64,000 nt of DNA, taken from positions 3,844,001 to 3,908,000 of the forward strand of contig OX388341.1 in the NCBI GenBank assembly GCA_947579665.1. Direction: 5' to 3'. The position numbers were made by a program, and so were the translations under genes. Below the pieces are notes generated by a model, which was given only the letters and a program-made list of their open reading frames with translations, was not told the DNA's origin and did not search any database. Shown here one piece after another: positions 1 through 12,800 of this stretch. The first letter of the stretch is position 1. Each line of letters starts with the position of its first letter. The DNA is from Sympetrum striolatum (Eukaryota; Arthropoda; Insecta; Odonata; Libellulidae).

Positions 1-1974
1 TTTCATTATTATTTTACCGGTCTTTTGGCGGGTTTTTGTAATCTTTCGTTCGTTTAATTTCCTTTCGAACCTTCATTCATTCGTTTTTTTTTCACTTGTA
101 TATTGTAACTACCATTTGGGACACGAGAAGAATTCTTTTCGTATATTTCTAGCGAACGCTTATCATTTGAATGAAGATAAAGCAGTCTTCCATTTATAAT
201 TCGATTCCCGTGCATTCGTTGTTGAGACGCACGAGCGGGGGCAGTGAACGAGACCGCTGGAAGGGGCGCCTCTCTCGGGGGAATCTTGCCGCCGAGATCC
301 CCTCTCGGAAGTGCTCTCAAGTTGCTACAGAAAACAATTGTTGCCACAAGAGCAACTGAGAAACAAGATCGACTGTAATTAGCAAATCGAATAGTATTGA
401 GAGTGAAAACTGAAAAGTCATACAGATAAGCTAAAGTTAAATTTAAATAAAGTTAAATAAAACTTAATTATAGGAATATTTTAAAATTGGTAAAGATCAC
501 CATAACTCGAATTAATTTTATTTCTGTTCTAATTATATTCCTTTATAAATTTACTACATAGCTGAAAGTTTATAAGTTTGTGTTCTTTCCTGTGAGTAAC
601 ATTAGCCTAAAATTGAGAATTCATTTATGTGTCAATGCGCAGTCCCGGGTTCGATGAAACACACTTTTATGAATATATTTTAATTCTCAGTTTTTCAGCG
701 TATAGCCTACATTCTTTTAGAAAATTTTGATTTTTTATTGCTTTTTAATTTCTAGAAAAAACACTGTAATTCCATCAATAAATTTACTTCGTGAAATGAA
801 ATTCGTCATCTGTGGTCGTTAATAAATTTTCCACTTTTTCTCTCATTTATACTTCAATTAATAATCGGAACCTAATTTTACCTGTTGTGAATCCAGATCG
901 CGTATGAGTTTGTTGTAAATCAGTCGACTGCGGCGATTAGTCGGAAATGGTTGAACATTGATGTGCATTATCTCTTCTTTAGAATACCCTAAAAATACAG
1001 TTTTAATAAATGTTACATAACTGGTATAATCATTTTTATCTTCATTAAAAAAGTGATTCGTTGTATTTTCATTGCTTCATAAAGCAAGGAATGGCCTGCT
1101 TTCGATTTCAGTTTACAAATGTATGGTTTCTTTAAATGGAACTTAAGAATTTATTTCGCTGTCTCTTGTATTTCTAAGGTATAAATACGACCTTGGAATT
1201 AAGCATTATTTTCACTAATAAAAAATTAAATTTATTAACGCAATAAATCGGTCTATTAAGTTTAAGAGAGATTGGCGAGTTGTGGCGAAAATTGGCTTCC
1301 TTTTTTTAAATATGTGCATCAAACACACATATTTATATGTATTGAATATATATGCATATGTTTCGCTTGTCTTTTGGATGGAGATAATTGCATCTTTCGG
1401 ATGCACCTCGTTGGGTTCTTTCCTTTCTTCGATATCGTCCAAATGCGTGTGAAATGACTTTCATAATACTAATCTAAAGGGACTAACATTTCGGGGCAGC
1501 TCAAAAATTTCACTTTACTGTTAAAACCGTATCGCAAAATATCAGTGTTATCAGGAACACTTTTTAAGAGCAGAATTAACCCTTCGATCAACTTAATGAT
1601 CGGGTTTAGTAATTGGGGTTTAAACATTATGATCCTAAATGGAGCTATTTCTCCTTTATTTTTTTATCCCCCAACCCAAATAATCATAGCCTTAAGCATA
1701 TACGCATATAAGCTTATAAGCATAACATTTTTAAACCCCAAAAATCATAGCCGATGAAAGTCATTTGTCTTGGTTTTCCGATCGATAAAAATTCCATTCG
1801 ATGATGTTTGCATCGAAAACGTCTCCCATATATATCATCATACCATATTTTTATTCCCTTAGGAAGCGCATAAATTGATATTCTTTCGTTGACCACAATC
1901 TTTTCCTAACGATAGGATGTTGGCCCATCGCTAATTTGGGCGATGTCTTTCTGTAAAGTAAACGCAGTACCAAC
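1..1974. other. Intergenic, no gene recognised
   Basis: AT-rich sequence with only short ORFs that show no recognisable domain. A GC-rich patch at about 205-320 stands out from its surroundings but gives no convincing protein in any frame. A CCCGGGTTCGA motif at about 644-654 resembles the T-arm/B-box of tRNA genes, without a matching tRNA body. Confidence 0.5.
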
Positions 1975-2370
1975 ACACAGAATTTCAAGTCGATATTCGC
2001 TCGGAAATTTCCTTACAATTCCTTTTGGGTTTCCTAATCATTCATTAAAGCTGAAATTCCTTGATACCCTGGGCATCGAAACCAGAAACGGATAGGGAAA
2101 ATAAGATCTCGTTCTTTAAGATATCTACTATATTCTTCCACGTACCGGTATACAGCCGTCTCTTCGGAAAGCACTTAAAACATCCAAAGTAAAAATAGTA
2201 ATTATAAAGAGCCTTTGATTTGGACGAAATTGAGACTAATCTTCTTACATTTAACCCTCAGTCTGTAAACATTTCCCATGTTTATTTTGAGAACGAAAAC
2301 AATTATTATTTGAAATATAATTCACAAAATACGATTTAAACCATCTAGAGCATAGAAAGTCACGTTATTT
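1975..2370 (+). repeat. Interspersed repeat, copy 1
   Basis: This stretch is visibly similar to 42440-42700, sharing for example AATTTCAAGTCG, CTTCGGAAAG and CGGAAA..TTCCTTACAA. Its right part is similar to 44195-44292, sharing AAACCATCTA. It has no coding potential. The second copy appears split by about 1.5 kb, so one family member is probably interrupted or rearranged. The family is not recognised. Confidence 0.5.
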
Positions 2371-5300
2371 GTTATATTGCTGAAATTCTACTTCCATGAT
2401 TATGCCTTTTCAGCCACGAACTCTCCTTCCCAATACATATCTTTCCCATGCATTCGAAGGTGAGTCGAATTCAGCCTTTCTCGTCGGAGAAACTGGATGT
2501 TTAAAACCCTAAAATCTCCTTCTTTTATTTTTTTTTATTTTTGTCTTTTTCTGCAAATACCTCCAAAAACAAATCGTACCTTATAATCTAAAGCGATATT
2601 ACGCCCAAAATAAGAATCTTTAGCTTATTTCATTTTGGCTTTATGGTACTCGTCTCCATTTTTTAGGAGCAGTATTTCCTATCGAGTTCTGAAAATGAAA
2701 TGAAGCCCCCATTTGTTATAAAGAGCTGCACATGCATTTCCTACGGAGAATATATTTTCCCAACCTAGCGTCGAACCAAGGATAATCTTCGAGCATGTCT
2801 TGGTAGTTTCCGTTGGTTACGACTTCAAGCAATCCATCGAATTTGAACTCTCTAATTTGCCGGTAAGTGCCTCAAAAAATCAAGGCAATGTGTCCTTATG
2901 GGAAAAATTAGGATAGTGGGGAATCCTAGGATAGAACTCATGATATCTTTGATTGGTTTCTCTTTTTTATCGGGGATTTCAAGTTTACGCTGTAAAAATC
3001 CCAAGTCAGTGATTGCTGTAGGAGGCTAGTATCAATCAAAAGCGATGGCTTGCGTCTATCCTCATTTGCAATTTTCAATATCTCATTAAATTAAGTGAAT
3101 AATTTTTAAAACTGCCAATAATCCTTTCGTCTAGAAATTATGTTCCTCCAAAAGGGTATTAGAAGAAGGTAGTAGAAGGAATAAACTAATCTCTTCTGTA
3201 GTTCTACGGAAGACTTCCTTGTGAGCTTGATCCTTATGCGCGATATTGAAATTAGTTTTTGAAATTAACTCTTTTGTTATCTGCAAAGCTTTTGCGGAAT
3301 TAATCAACAACAGGGTTTGAGGAAATATGGGATTGCTGTTTTTTTGCACGGAGTGGACACGGGATTATTGCAGGGAAAACCGGAAAAGATGCACAGCTAA
3401 GAACGAGCGTTTACGCTTGTAAAAGGAGTTGCAACGGCCACACGAGTGAAAGTACTGCCACGGGAGTGCAAGTTGTAAAACATGGTAGAAATATAATTAT
3501 AATAGAAAATATAGAATATGAAAATATAAATTGACGATTAAATAATGACGAGAGTAATATTTTTGATGTAAGGGAAGAAACTATGAAACTACAAGTGTCC
3601 TAAATTGCATCTTTCGTCTTTTGAAACGCATTCCAATCCAAAAATGTCAGCTTCGGTCCAGGATCAGTGGGATTTCTCATTTTCACTCAGAAATGAGCGT
3701 TAAAAGGGCGTGACTCAAAGAGAGTTCACAGATGCTGTTTCCGTGTTATTTTGTGTTGCGTAGTAAAGTTTATACTTTTAAAAATTAAAGTTATCATTAC
3801 GATATTTAAAGGAAACAAAATTTTGCGATCTTACGTAGAAATATACCAATTGCATTCGATGTAAAAACAGTTGAATATTATTATTATTCTAATAAATATC
3901 GGCGGAAGCCTATCTCTTCAATTTTTTTACTCGATTAATGAAAATGTCTGTAAGTCGTTCTAAACTGTTTGGTTTTTATTTTGAAATATCTGAAGAGAAA
4001 CGGGATGCATTTGCTAATTTCGAAAAATTATGATTTCATCGGCAGTCTCCACGCATAAACGAAAAAACATACACCAAACAGAACTTCTTTACTTTTTCTA
4101 ATAATTCATTCCGGTTTCTATTTTTGGACTTCAGAATGTATTTTTTTGCGCATTATTTTTGAATTCGAATTCATTAAATACTATGAACTTAGAAATGTTT
4201 TGAAAAAATTCTACAATTTTTCTGTAAATTATCTCGAAATTCTGTCCGTTTTTATTTGAGTTTGATTGTTTCAGCGGGAAGAAGATCCAAAGTGGGAACT
4301 CTTACCCTTTCCTCTCCAGTATTTATGCTTAAATTACTTAAACACCAAAAGATTTTCTTAACTTTAAGAGAGAAATTCAAACATATTCTCTAAAGTGCTC
4401 CATATTTTGAAAGGAAATCACAATTGCTCGATGATGGAAACAGTCCTGATTCCAATTATTGCATGGATTGGCTCTCCTCGTAGTTTTAAAGATCGATTAA
4501 AACTGATATCAAATGCGCGATCATTGTGCATTCGATGCGTCCATCTAATATGTTGAAGGTCCTTCGGGAGTATGATCATTTGAGGCACTTGAATCGTTAT
4601 GCGTGGCACATAAGATAAAGGATAGAAAAAGAGGACACGATTATTCGGACACTTGCTTAGTTGGGCTGAGGAAACGAAACAGCCGAAGGAAGCGCTGCAA
4701 TTGCTGGCCTTTTTGCAAATTCGATATACAATCTAATTAACTGGTTTTCTTGGTTTCCTTTTAAAACTGTGAGCCATCTTAAATTAAAGAATTTCGAGTG
4801 AAAAAAATTTAATATGAATCCAATAATTTTGACAGAATGTAAAAGTTTTACGTTTCTCTGTTTAGTATAAAAGTATTAGTTAATTAATTACTATTAACAA
4901 CTAACATTGCGTTTTAATTGCTCAGTTATGAAAAGTAAAAAACTTCAGAGTTGGTGAATCGTCACATAACACAAATGTATGTTCTCGCGACGGTCGGGCG
5001 CTTCCTCGATTGAGCTCCGCTATCAGCGACTCCATCCACCGAATGCTCCAATTATGCTTATTCGATATTTACAAACATCATAAGTATGTTGTGATAGAAA
5101 ACGAAGAGGAAATTTCGTTATCGCCAATTTATTGCGCTGTTTCAAAGAATGCAAATAATTAGTTTTAGTCGCGAAATTGTCCACTTTATCCGCCGAACAG
5201 TCCCGGGTTCGACTTTACGCTTCTTTCGATTCGACTATACATGAATATTGATTTTTGATCCTTCGGAATAAGTTCACCACTGAAATCAATTTATTCTTTA

Positions 5301-6580
5301 TCAACATAAAACATGGAGATAATGTTTGGAAAAGGGAAATACCGAAAGGAAAGAGCTCATTATATTATACGGCGCTTTTACGTTAAATAATATTATTTTG
5401 CTACCCACGAGTTGAATTGCAGCGAAAGAGGGAGATTGAGGTTAATTATTATTCACAGTTATTATGAAGATAATTATGTAAAGGGTGTCATTCCTCTTCT
5501 CATAAACAACTTATCAATTGGCCAACGTGATCTCAATGCGATTGTTCAAACCTCATTATGCACCGTGATTATCTAAATGGTTATAAAAATTAGTGAGTTG
5601 TATGAAAGAGTGATTCTCAAGTGTGATTCGATGAATGCTCTTGGATGAGCCGATCTCTTCATTCAATATTATCCTTTAATTCACAAATCCCTTTTGTGTT
5701 GTTTCTGTATAAATGCTCACGGATCGATGCTCACTGGCGTGCGTCACATGAAGAGTGCTAATCATGTATCAGTGCTCAGTTTGAAAAGTTTGCCGCAATA
5801 AATTGGCTGGACTTCAAAATCGTCATTAAGGATTTAAATTTGCAATGTATCGAGAAGGATTTAATTCGACCAGTAAATTAAATCGACTTTACTTATTTTA
5901 TTAGTTATTTGGGTTTTTTCCTAACAACCTGCACTTGTTTCTTCACAAACAAATCTGTTTTCTCCGTTTCACTAGTAGTGAATCACTACTCACATTTCAT
6001 TTATAAATACACTCTTAAATTGGAAGTTGGAAGACGCCATTTTATTGCTACCCAGTGACAGTAATAATGATGATTTTTTTATCGGTTACAATTTATTACA
6101 ATCGCGAAATTATATGTCTTTGACCCGCACATTGCATACAAGCCGTTCAGTAATATCAGCCCGCCCACATTGCCTCTTTGATTGAAGAAATTAACTCTTC
6201 CAAATTCAGTCACTTCACTCGATGGTACTTCATCTTAACGCACATTAGATGAAACAAAGTATAACTTTATTCCGTAAATTTGGAATAAAAATCCTTTTAT
6301 AAACGCGCATACTTAACCGCATCCTGACCACCATTGGTAATTTTGCTGTGTGCATATCCAGTAGAGAGGAAATAAAATGTGAACACGGTTTAGTTTTTGC
6401 AGTGCATTTTGTAAGACTCATTTCGCAGCATTGACATTTACATTTGAAGAAAATTCTTTCTCTTCTTTAAAGGAAAAATTTCGTGCTCATGATTTGTTTA
6501 TTTCAGCAAACAATAAATATTAATGTTTTCAGGAGTTATCTTTGGTTCCTTGGATGAGTAGAATTATCTTATTCCTTTTT
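2371..6580. other. Intergenic, no gene recognised
   Basis: About 4.2 kb of AT-rich sequence with no recognisable protein domain, RNA gene or repeat structure. A second CCCGGGTTCGA motif lies near 5202-5212. Confidence 0.5.
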
Positions 6581-6709
6581 ACTTTCTCCATATACGAAGT
6601 ATAGAGAAAGTATTGTTTTCATGAAAAAATTCGACTTCGAGATTTCAACGGAAATACATTTTTTGGGGTCCCTAGAACACGTTTTGACCATTTTCGGAAT
6701 GATGTCTGT

Positions 6710-6753
<44 letters not shown>

Positions 6754-7608
6754 TAGTGGGCGCTCTAACGTGAAAACTATTAGTCGTATCAATACCAAAC
6801 GTCATATATAGTACTGTGGTGTGTGCTGTCAGAGTTGATTAGTTTTTGGAGTATATCGATCAACCGGAAGTCGAGCTTTATTCATTAAAGCTCATTTCCG
6901 GTTTTCAAAATATCTCCATAAATATGATATATAGGTATATTGTATACCATATAAAAGTTTTAGATAATGTAATTTACTATAACTTTTGTATTTAACATAT
7001 TTTTGTATCACCGGTTGATTAGGAGTTATTCGTGAAATACTGATAAACCGGAAGAAGATGATTATGTACTTTGTGGGCGCTCTAACATGAAAACTATTTG
7101 TTGGATCAACACCAAATTTCATACATAGTACTTTTATTACAGTCGTTAGAGTTGATTAGTTTTTGGAGTGAATCGGTTAACCGGAAGTTGAGCTTCATTC
7201 TTCAAAGCTCATTTCCGGTTTTCAAAATATCTCCATAAATATGATATTTAGGTATATACTATTATTTATAAATGTTTTAGAAAATGAAATTTACTATAAC
7301 TTTTGTATGAAACATATTTTTGTATCATTGATTTTTTAGGAGTTATTCATGAAATACTGATAAACTGGAAGTTGCTGATTATGTACGTTGTGGGCGCTCT
7401 GGGCTCTATGGGCGAAAGGCCAAATTCATCGTTTTTCATCGAGCATGTCCCGAAAAACATTATTTATAATGTTTGTGACGTAAGATGATAATATATAAAT
7501 TAATCACTCATCTTCCAAGTTTAGATGAAATATAGAGTTCGAAATAACTGACGTAGATAAATATTTACATCTTATGTATGGAGAAAGTCATGTGCTGGCC
7601 ACATCAGA
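6581..7608 (+). mobile_element. HINE-like (Helentron-type) element, copy A, near full length
   Basis: Non-autonomous element, given in the orientation where the 3' hairpin is on the right. The left end ACTTTCTCCATATACGAA follows a T run, and its inverted counterpart (TATGGAGAAAGTC) is subterminal at the right. It is followed by a hairpin ATGTG-CTGGC-CACAT (7590-7604) and CAGATTTTTT. Inside is a TG microsatellite and a direct repeat: GGGCGCTCT recurs at 6758, 7075 and 7392, exactly 317 bp apart. Asymmetric inverted termini, a 3' hairpin, internal microsatellite and T-rich insertion site are the described hallmarks of Helentron-associated interspersed elements. Reverse-strand ORFs across the microsatellite encode poly-Thr-His and are spurious. 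Confidence 0.7.
6706..6752. repeat. (TG)n microsatellite inside copy A
   Basis: Nearly uninterrupted TG dinucleotides with one TA interruption. The tract sits at the same relative position as the CA tracts of copies B (about 21019-21068) and F (about 30259-30300), so it belongs to the element. Confidence 0.9.
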
Positions 7609-8530
7609 TTTTTTATTTTTAGGCTAAAGGACTTCTTTTTCTCGGGACGAAAATTTATTTCCCTCCGAATTGGAAATTACGCTTTTGTAGATAATTGACA
7701 TCTTTTCGTCAGCACCAATACAAATATGTACCATTTATCACAAATGCATTTCTATGTGGAGTTGAGTGAACTGTATAGTAACGACATAACATTCGCAGTT
7801 ATTTAGCATTTAACTGATATGCGATTTGACTTATTATCTATGTAGCTATTTATGGAATTCTAATTAGCATTCTAATTATCATCGTGATCGAAATGTTGAG
7901 AGAAAACCCCAAAGCCCAAAAGCCATGTCAAATATATTGGTAAATGTAACACAGCAACTGAGGAACAACGATGTTTCTGCACTCAGCCGGAGAAGGCCTA
8001 AGAAGTTGTAATCAAATAACTTCGGTATTTCAAGAAGCGGAACAATAATGAATGATTTTACATTTTTACAATGTATCTCAAAACAATTTCAATGTCACAC
8101 GGTGCTCAACAAACGAATGGCGTCGTAGAAGATTTCAAAAGTAAACGGTCGATCACAAGTAAATCTATTATCATAATTCATCCCACAGATGAGAAACATT
8201 GAAACTGATAATTTATTCAAAATAGAGCCGATTCAGATTCCGCTTAACTTCATATTCGGTTACAATATTTACATGTAAAAACGAAATAAGGGCGTGATGA
8301 TCGCAGCGTTGAATTGACGAAGAGAAGAGAGGGAAAACATCTGCAAAGAAGAAACCACTCCAAGTACAGTAAAAAGATACAAAACCAAGAAAGGCATATT
8401 TTTAATTTCTTCAATTTAAATATTGTGCTACAACATTATGATTTGTACTTTTAGATCACTGTCTATATATGATATTATCTGCGGGCTATTGCAGTACCAT
8501 GTATTACTCCAATGGTCAGCAGATTTGAAT
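7609..8530. other. Intergenic, no gene recognised
   Basis: AT-rich spacer between two mobile elements. I see no domain, RNA or repeat structure. Confidence 0.5.
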
Positions 8531-9891
8531 CCAATTCTCTGTAAATCCGGGAGAGATGCCCCACCTAAGGAAATGACTTCATAACAATGACCTAAGTGAT
8601 AACAAGAATGTGAAACTGCGTGATATTGTTTAAAATTTATTGATTATAAATAGCATATAAACAAATTTTGTTTAAAAACATGTTCGCCTAAAATATTAAT
8701 TCTTTTCTGCTTCCATGCATTTGGCAATCTCCCCGCGTGTCCGGGTGCTTGAACCTCTATGATAGAGATGCCCCATTACCTTAAATTCAATAACGAAAAC
8801 GCATGTTATATGACAAAATTGTTAAATTATAACATGAAATTAGGATATAACTTAACGTTAAAGTTAACTTCAAAACCTATTTAGAAGTTTTATTTGCAAA
8901 TATTTAGCCAAAAGTTGCAGCACATTTAGAAAACAATACCCTTTAAAAATTATAATAAAATTTGCAATTGGTGTGAATTAGTAGGATAAACACCGTCGAT
9001 ATGCGTGAAGAGAATTCTTAATTGGAATTTGTTGTAAAGTAAAACGCAAAAAGCCCTTTCCACAGCTTTTCTCGTTCTCGAATATTCGAAGGATTCCAAA
9101 CTGTTCTCCTTTCCCTCCTACGAAGAATATTATTATCGCCACCTTTAAGTCATTGTGTACTCAGAAATATAAGAAACATATTTATACAGCAAATAAGATA
9201 CGAAGTGTTATTAATAGATGCGAAACAGCAATGCATAGCTACCGCTACGAGCAACCGTGTGAAGGAATTGACGAGGACGGAAGGTGTACAAAACAGCTTA
9301 ATTTCACTGAATTTGCCTCATTTTCCAGTCCCGTAGGAGGCATCTCAGCCTCGTATAGAGGCATAAAAATAGCATATTGAGGCTTGGTCATCAGTTTATT
9401 TCTGCAAGTGATATCTTTTTACGCAAAAATATTGTCGTTTTAACCGAAAACAATTCGTAACAATTTAGATGTTTTTGTCGAAATTTCGAAACTTGGAGGA
9501 AAACGTTCTCACAGAAGACATTTTTATAATAAAAAAATTATATTTGTAATTTACATGTGAGTGGGCCACTTTTGCCGGGTATTACATTTCGATCAGAAAA
9601 AAGTGGCAAAACGCTCCGCCCTAGTGCTTACTTAAGTCATCTTTTGATCGTGCATGAATTGCATTCGACCGTGCATTTAAATTTAAAATTTAATTTTAAA
9701 GTAGATTACAAACGTTTTCTTGAATAAAGCCTTAATCAGTTTCACCTTAAAGTTAAATTGATACTAATAGGGCACGTATATCTAAAGATAGCACTGGGGC
9801 ATCTATCCAGAGAAGAGGCGTCTATCCTTTCTGTACGGGAGAGATGCCCTTACAGCCAGTGAGGCTACACTTTGTCCAAGAGTCACTGCAC
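8531..9891 (+). mobile_element. GAGATGCCCC-type inverted-terminus element, copy 1 (3'-truncated)
   Basis: Matches the reverse complement of 30690-32131 over most of its length. The left end carries CCGGGAGAGATGCCCCACC, as in the other copy but with a small insertion in the first bases. The right end stops after AGTCACTGCA and lacks about the last 60-100 bp, including the terminal repeat. The motif GAGATGCCCC or its complement recurs at about 8553, 8765, 9796 and 9841. A 75-codon ORF at 9153-9380 shares KQLNFTEFASFSSP with the opposed copy, but no protein domain is recognised. It is probably a non-autonomous DNA transposon. Confidence 0.6.
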
Positions 9892-12800
9892 ATGGATATT
9901 ATATGAACCTAAAGCTACAAGTTTTTGCCATTTAAATCAAAATATTCGAACATTTAAACTAATGCCAAGCAGAAACATGCAGACTGTGCAGAATTTCAAA
10001 ACGGCGGAAGTAATTTTTGAAAATTTTTCCTAGATTTTACGAAAATCCTTCCTCAAACATTCCAATTCCGATGTGGTACCTTTGTGATTCGTTTAGACAA
10101 ATATTTTATGCAGTACGTCCAATTTATGTGAATTTTGTGGCTACATAGTATTAATTCAATGAAATGCCTTATTTGACTACTCTTCGTTTAGGAAATCATA
10201 CGTCGATAAATAATACAAATTGAATACTTTCATTTTCCCTTATTTGTTCAAGAAAGAAATTTATATTTCACTGACTTTTTCTCTTGATTGCGTCTTCCAC
10301 ACACTCCTCATTAATTTTGCTAATGATTGACCTTAGGTCTGTTCGTTGGAACCAATGTTTAGTAATATTATCATTAGATTTGTTGAATCTTCAGTCAGTG
10401 GAAATACAAATTTTTATTGCATTAAAACAAGAAGAACTCGAATTTTTCCACTCCGATTATATTTTCGATAATAAATAATTCATGCATTTCATTCTCTCGT
10501 TGGCGGGATTTTCCATCATCGATTACTCCAAATCTGCATTTTTTCCTCGGAGCTTACGTTTTCAGCTTTTAAAATTAAATTCTATATATAAATTAGCTGC
10601 TAAATTTGTGTTTTCGCACTGCAAAATCTATATTAACTCATTTAGCTCGAAATGCTGTCTCCGTAGACGTGAATCCACAGCAAAAGCTGTTCCTTGTTAG
10701 GAACGCCGTAGGGAAGTGGCAGCAGCCACTTCCCTAATCGATTGCTTTCGCGTAACGTTCTCGTAAAAAATGAATTTTTTAAATAAATCTTTCTAGCATT
10801 TACTTCCCTGATCTTCCTCGCTGTACATATAACAGGGATATCGCATCTCCTGAGAACGTACTCTCTCTGAATTGATGTCGTTAATAAGCCATTCTTTAAA
10901 CCTTCTTTCTTCTAAAGATTCCCATCCTGAGTGACCCTTCTCCTACACGAAATAACACGAAGTAACATCGCTCGCGGGTTTTCTTCTCTTCCTTAAGTTA
11001 TTGAACATCAAACGGAAACTGCAGTTTGGGGAGAACTTTTAGTCTACAATCATGGTATTCTTCTTTTCAAACAATAAAAGCAAATTAATAATTAAATATA
11101 AATACAGCCAACAATTATTTCGAAGACGAAATCGTCGGAAGCGTATCGTTAGAGATAACATGCTATAATGCATGATAACAACATGATAACATATATAATG
11201 CATATAGTATACAGATAATGCTACTTTAATTAATGCACTAATGTCATTTATTTTATCGTCATCTTCTGTATATTTCTTTGATCCGTAAAACATCGTCAAT
11301 CCTCTTGGTTGTTCTGGAGTATTCCTTACAGTCCACTAAATACCATTCACTGCTCTTCCGTATGACAATTGTAAGCGGAGTTTGTGTTTCAAATCCGAAA
11401 CTGACGAACGATAAAAGGGAATAATAATGAGACAGGTTTCGATTGCAGAGGAGATCACCACTATATTCTCATAGAATTACTTAATTTAAACATTGCATCA
11501 ACCCGCATTTATAGTTGATACGCCAAGGATTTACAAGTCACATAGGTTATTCACAGTAGAATCACGTATTTTTAGCACGATTCGCATCTTTATTTCGCTC
11601 ACCTTAATAACGACTAAAGTATAGTTTGGATACCGTGTAACATTTTTTTAGTTTTCCGTAAATTTACTTTCCCCCATTTAAAACCGATTTCCATTCAACC
11701 TGTCCGAGATTACTCTCTTTTCCAAACCTATCTTAGGCCTTTCTTGATACCGCTTTCGTCTTCAGCACTTCATACACTTGGCTCATATTCTAGAAGGCTT
11801 CCAGCTCTTATCCTTTCGTATGAAACGACTTACACTCTAAATATTCGTGTTTTAACCCACTTTTGTGCCACAGATTCTTCGATTCAGTTTTAAAATTGAA
11901 AATGCGCTTCATCACACTCGATTCGCAATTGTTGATTTTTCCTAAATTCACAATTCGCTGAGCCTTCGCTAACCACGGAGTGCAGCAATTTGCGACACTT
12001 GTTCTGTACTCGGCATGAACTCTTTCCAATGAACGACTTGTCCTCATACGTTATGAATGCATCCAATGTTTAATTATTCGAGGATCCGGGCTACTGTTAT
12101 CAAGTTTCTTTCCTCGAGAGCTGCAACAATGGTCATCTACCGGTGATTTCGAAAATCGTTGTTCATTTATTTCCATTATTGATCTCCGTTCCAATCCAAC
12201 ACTACTCCTTGCCTATCATCATTTCAAATATGTTGACGAAGCTAGTTGATTCATAGAGAACGCCACCCATCCGTGCAAGCCGCGTTATAACTAATAAAGG
12301 CTATATCTATGCATTGCTCTCCGCCGATTATCTTGTTTATTACTTCCTTATCGACGCACTGCTCACATCTCCGCATAATAATTCGTTTCCTAGAGTCAGC
12401 CTCTCGTGGGCACCCGAAACAAGTCCATTTAGATGGAATTCCAGTCTGCAGAGGTGTGGGGTAAGCCAAGCGATCGTTCCGACATCTGGTGGCAGGGGAG
12501 AGAAGTGGCTACTTATTCGGCCATGAAAAGGCATTCGTTGGCCCTCTGGGTCCCTAGAGTGCCATTGCCCGCCACCGGCACAAAATCAACTCTTTAAGCC
12601 GTTAGGGGGTTCCTGCGCTATTCATCTCCAAGGGGAATCCGAGGGGATTCTGATTAAAGAGAGCTTTTTATCGTCCTGGATGAGATTGCGGCCAACCCTA
12701 TTCATACTTACGGAAAAACGTATTTCTTTCCTGTTGAAGCCGATGATACCAATCGCATGTAGGGTGCGTCAGCCGGGACACCGAATTAACCGAGTTATAA

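Noticed and set aside
6569..6805. Reverse-strand ORF rich in His-Thr, and similar Cys-Val or Thr-His ORFs at 20961-21155
   Set aside because: These are translations of CA/TG microsatellites within the HINE-like element and occur at the same place in each copy.
9153..9380. Host gene encoding a 75-residue protein
   Set aside because: The sequence lies inside a repeated element with an opposed copy at 30.7 kb, and the flanking frame differs between copies.
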